From assembly GCA_017989885.1 (NCBI GenBank), contig JAGNPA010000013.1, positions 6,548 to 13,539 on the forward strand: a stretch of DNA of 6,992 nucleotides. Reading direction: 5' to 3'. How positions within the stretch are numbered: the first letter of the stretch is position 1; each line of letters begins with the position of its first letter. The stretch is from Aquabacterium sp. GTDB taxonomy: Bacteria > Pseudomonadota > Gammaproteobacteria > Burkholderiales > Burkholderiaceae_C. Shown here one piece after another: positions 5,281 through 6,992 of the stretch. The translations under genes were made by a program, and so were the position numbers. The notes beneath the pieces were generated by a model, which did no database searches, had not been told where the DNA came from, and saw only the letters and a list, made by a program, of their open reading frames with translations.

Positions 5281-6887
5281 GCAAGCTCCCCGACCCCTTC
5301 CGCGAAGGCCTGGCCCGAGGCTGGAAAGCCACCCACGGCGAACAAGGCCTGCCCTCACAGATTGAATGCGATGTGGCGATCGTCGGCACGGGCGCCGGCG
5401 CCGGCATCACGGCCGAGTTGCTCACCCGCGCCGGGCTGGACGTGGTCCTGATCGAAGAAGGCCCGCTGCGCACCAGCTCCGACTTCAACCAGAAAGAGTC
5501 CGAGGCTTACCGCACGCTCTATCAGGAGTCGGCCGCGCGTCGCACCCTGGATGGCGCCATCAGCATCATGCAAGGGCGCTGCGTGGGTGGCACCACCGTG
5601 ATCAACTGGACCAGCTCCTTCCGCACCCCGGACAGCACGCTGCGCCATTGGCAAGAGGTATACGGCCTGCGCGACTTCACCACCGAGGCGATGGCTCCCT
5701 GGTTCGAACAGGCCGAACGCCGCCTGAACATGGTGCCCTGGACCATTCCGCCCAACCTCAACAACGAGGTGCTGCGCACCGGCGCGACCAAGCTGGGCAT
5801 CTCCTCGGCGGTGATTCCCCGCAACGTGAAGGGGTGCTGGAACCTGGGCTCCTGCGGCCTGGGCTGCCCCACCAACGCCAAGCAGTCCATGCTGGTGACG
5901 TCCATCCCCGCCGCGCTCAACGCGGGCGCCCGACTGTTCTACCAGACCCGCGCCCACAAGCTCGACATCCAGAACGGGCAGGTCAAGGGCCTGCTGTGCG
6001 TGCCGATCCGCCTCAATGGCGACAAGGTGTCCGATCAGACCATGCGCGTGGTCGCCAAGCACTACGTCGTGGCCGGAGGGGCCATCAACTCCCCCGCCCT
6101 GCTGCGTCGCTCCGACGCCCCCGATCCGCACGGCTTGCTGGGCGGCCGCACCTTCTTGCATCCGGTGAGTTTTTCGGCCGGCATCTTCGACGAGCGGATC
6201 GAGGGCTGGCAAGGCGCCCCGCAATCGCTGTACTCAGACCACTTCGTCCACGATGCGCCGCTGCAAGGCCCGATCGGCTTCAAGGTGGAGGCTGCCCCCC
6301 TGCATCCTGGCATGGCCTCCATCCTCATGGGCGGGCACGGTCAGCGTCTGATGACGCGCTTCCAGCAGTATCCGCACACGCAGATGATGTTGTCGCTGAT
6401 GCGCGATGGCTTCCACCCCGAGTCGGTGGGCGGCAAGGTGCGCATGCACCTCGACGGCTCCGCCGTGCTGGACTACCCCTTGACGGACTACGTGCTCGAC
6501 GGCTTCCGCCGCTCGCTGCTGGCCATGGCCGAGATCCAGTTTGCGGCGGGAGCGAAGGTGGTGCGTCCCTTCCACGAACAGAGCGATGACTACAGCACCT
6601 GGGCTGCCGCCAAGGCCGCCATCGCCGCCTTCGACATGAAGCCCCTGCTGACGGGTGCTGGCAGTGCCCACGTCATGGGTGGCTGCGGCATGGCGAGCAC
6701 CGAAGCCTTGGGCGTGGTCCGCCCCGACGGCGTGCACTGGCAAGTCGACAACCTGTCGGTGCACGACGGCTCGGTCTTCCCGACCAGCATCGGCGCCAAC
6801 CCGCAGTTGTCGATCTATGGCATGACCAACCTGCTGGCCACCCAACTGGTCAAGCGGCTGAACGGCAAGGACGTGGTGCTGGCCTGA
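5277..6887 (+). CDS. GMC-family FAD-dependent oxidoreductase (alcohol/sugar dehydrogenase type)
   Basis: Flavoenzyme of the glucose-methanol-choline family, oxidising an alcohol group on an unidentified substrate. In the 536-residue product the FAD-binding Rossmann motif is 'VGTGAGAG' (36-43) with the ribose-binding acid in 'LIEEG' (E60). 'GGTTVINW' (104-111) is the GMC flavin-contact motif and 'GGAINSPALL' (267-276) resembles the second GMC signature. The C-terminal catalytic region holds H465 ('AHVMGG') and N508 ('GANPQ'), matching the His/Asn pair of cholesterol-oxidase-like members. A cysteine cluster C187-x5-C193-x3-C197, followed by 'PTNAKQS', resembles the Cys-rich segment of long-chain alcohol oxidases and of FAD dehydrogenases with an iron-sulfur cluster. 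No signal peptide is present; export would depend on the Tat-signal partner encoded just upstream, with which it overlaps by ATGA. No strong Shine-Dalgarno sequence precedes it, which fits coupled translation. The frame is open upstream to 4902, but that part overlaps the partner gene and lacks GMC features. The substrate could be a long-chain alcohol, sterol or sugar. Confidence 0.9.
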   Translation: MSKLPDPFREGLARGWKATHGEQGLPSQIECDVAIVGTGAGAGITAELLTRAGLDVVLIEEGPLRTSSDFNQKESEAYRTLYQESAARRTLDGAISIMQGRCVGGTTVINWTSSFRTPDSTLRHWQEVYGLRDFTTEAMAPWFEQAERRLNMVPWTIPPNLNNEVLRTGATKLGISSAVIPRNVKGCWNLGSCGLGCPTNAKQSMLVTSIPAALNAGARLFYQTRAHKLDIQNGQVKGLLCVPIRLNGDKVSDQTMRVVAKHYVVAGGAINSPALLRRSDAPDPHGLLGGRTFLHPVSFSAGIFDERIEGWQGAPQSLYSDHFVHDAPLQGPIGFKVEAAPLHPGMASILMGGHGQRLMTRFQQYPHTQMMLSLMRDGFHPESVGGKVRMHLDGSAVLDYPLTDYVLDGFRRSLLAMAEIQFAAGAKVVRPFHEQSDDYSTWAAAKAAIAAFDMKPLLTGAGSAHVMGGCGMASTEALGVVRPDGVHWQVDNLSVHDGSVFPTSIGANPQLSIYGMTNLLATQLVKRLNGKDVVLA

Positions 6888-6913
6888 ACTCCACGTTGAT
6901 CACAGCACCATAA

Positions 6914-6939
6914 AAAAACCCCGCCAAGGCGGGGTTTTT
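6914..6939 (+). terminator. Strong intrinsic terminator after the GMC gene
   Basis: CCCCGCC (6919-6925) pairs with GGCGGGG (6928-6934) across AA, and flanking A5/T5 runs extend the stem to 12 base pairs. It begins 27 bases after the GMC stop. The A-run upstream (6912-6918) and T-run downstream make it usable from both directions, so a convergent gene may end just to the right. Confidence 0.92.
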
Positions 6940-6948
6940 GTTTGCGTC

Positions 6949-6972
6949 CGGGTGGCCTGGAAGGACCACCCG
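6949..6972. repeat. Second hairpin downstream of the terminator
   Basis: CGGGTGG (6949-6955) and CCACCCG (6966-6972) form a perfect 7-base stem with a 10-base loop. No T-tract follows on either strand. It may be part of the 3' region of a minus-strand gene beyond the window: a TAA stop could be read at 6988-6986 on the minus strand, but too little sequence remains to support a gene. Confidence 0.4.
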
Positions 6973-6992
6973 AGCAGCGCAGCAATTACTTG

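Noticed and set aside
4690..6845. Long minus-strand frames opposite the Tat/GMC operon (4690-5358, 5355-6224, 6234-6845)
   Set aside because: Antisense shadow frames in GC-rich DNA without domain motifs; the plus-strand genes have full family motifs.

Overview
The window is a GC-rich, densely coded stretch of bacterial chromosome. Codon use, the neighbouring rdgB-hemW pair and the protein sequences suggest a betaproteobacterium of the order Burkholderiales (Comamonadaceae, Sphaerotilaceae or relatives). This placement comes from recognising protein families, not from a database search. No mobile element, CRISPR array, tRNA or rRNA is visible, and base composition is even throughout.

Left block (1-2680, + strand): the 3' part of a PP2C-type serine/threonine phosphatase gene, whose start lies outside the window. 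After a 72-base gap comes rdgB (XTP/dITP house-cleaning pyrophosphatase), then hemW (radical-SAM heme chaperone), which overlaps rdgB by the four bases ATGA. These are housekeeping genes, probably co-transcribed.

Middle block (2774-4468, - strand): fadD, a long-chain acyl-CoA synthetase, converges on hemW. A hairpin between the two ends can stop transcription from both sides, but its uninterrupted T-tract serves fadD.

Divergent control region (4469-4743): 275 bases without a gene between fadD and the right-hand operon. It holds a perfect 14-base inverted repeat (CACCTGAACAGGTG) inside a wider GGGGCTG/CAGCCCC repeat, and a separate 8-base-arm repeat in the fadD leader.

Right block (4744-6887, + strand): a two-gene operon, translationally coupled by an ATGA overlap. 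The first gene encodes a small protein with a twin-arginine (Tat) N-terminus. The second encodes a GMC-family FAD oxidoreductase that has no signal peptide but carries a three-cysteine cluster. The layout matches periplasmic dehydrogenases whose catalytic subunit is carried out of the cell on a Tat-bearing small subunit. A strong terminator follows directly, so no cytochrome subunit belongs to the operon. Next to fadD, an oxidation route from fatty alcohol to acyl-CoA is a reasonable but unproven reading. This operon is the most interesting part of an otherwise ordinary window.
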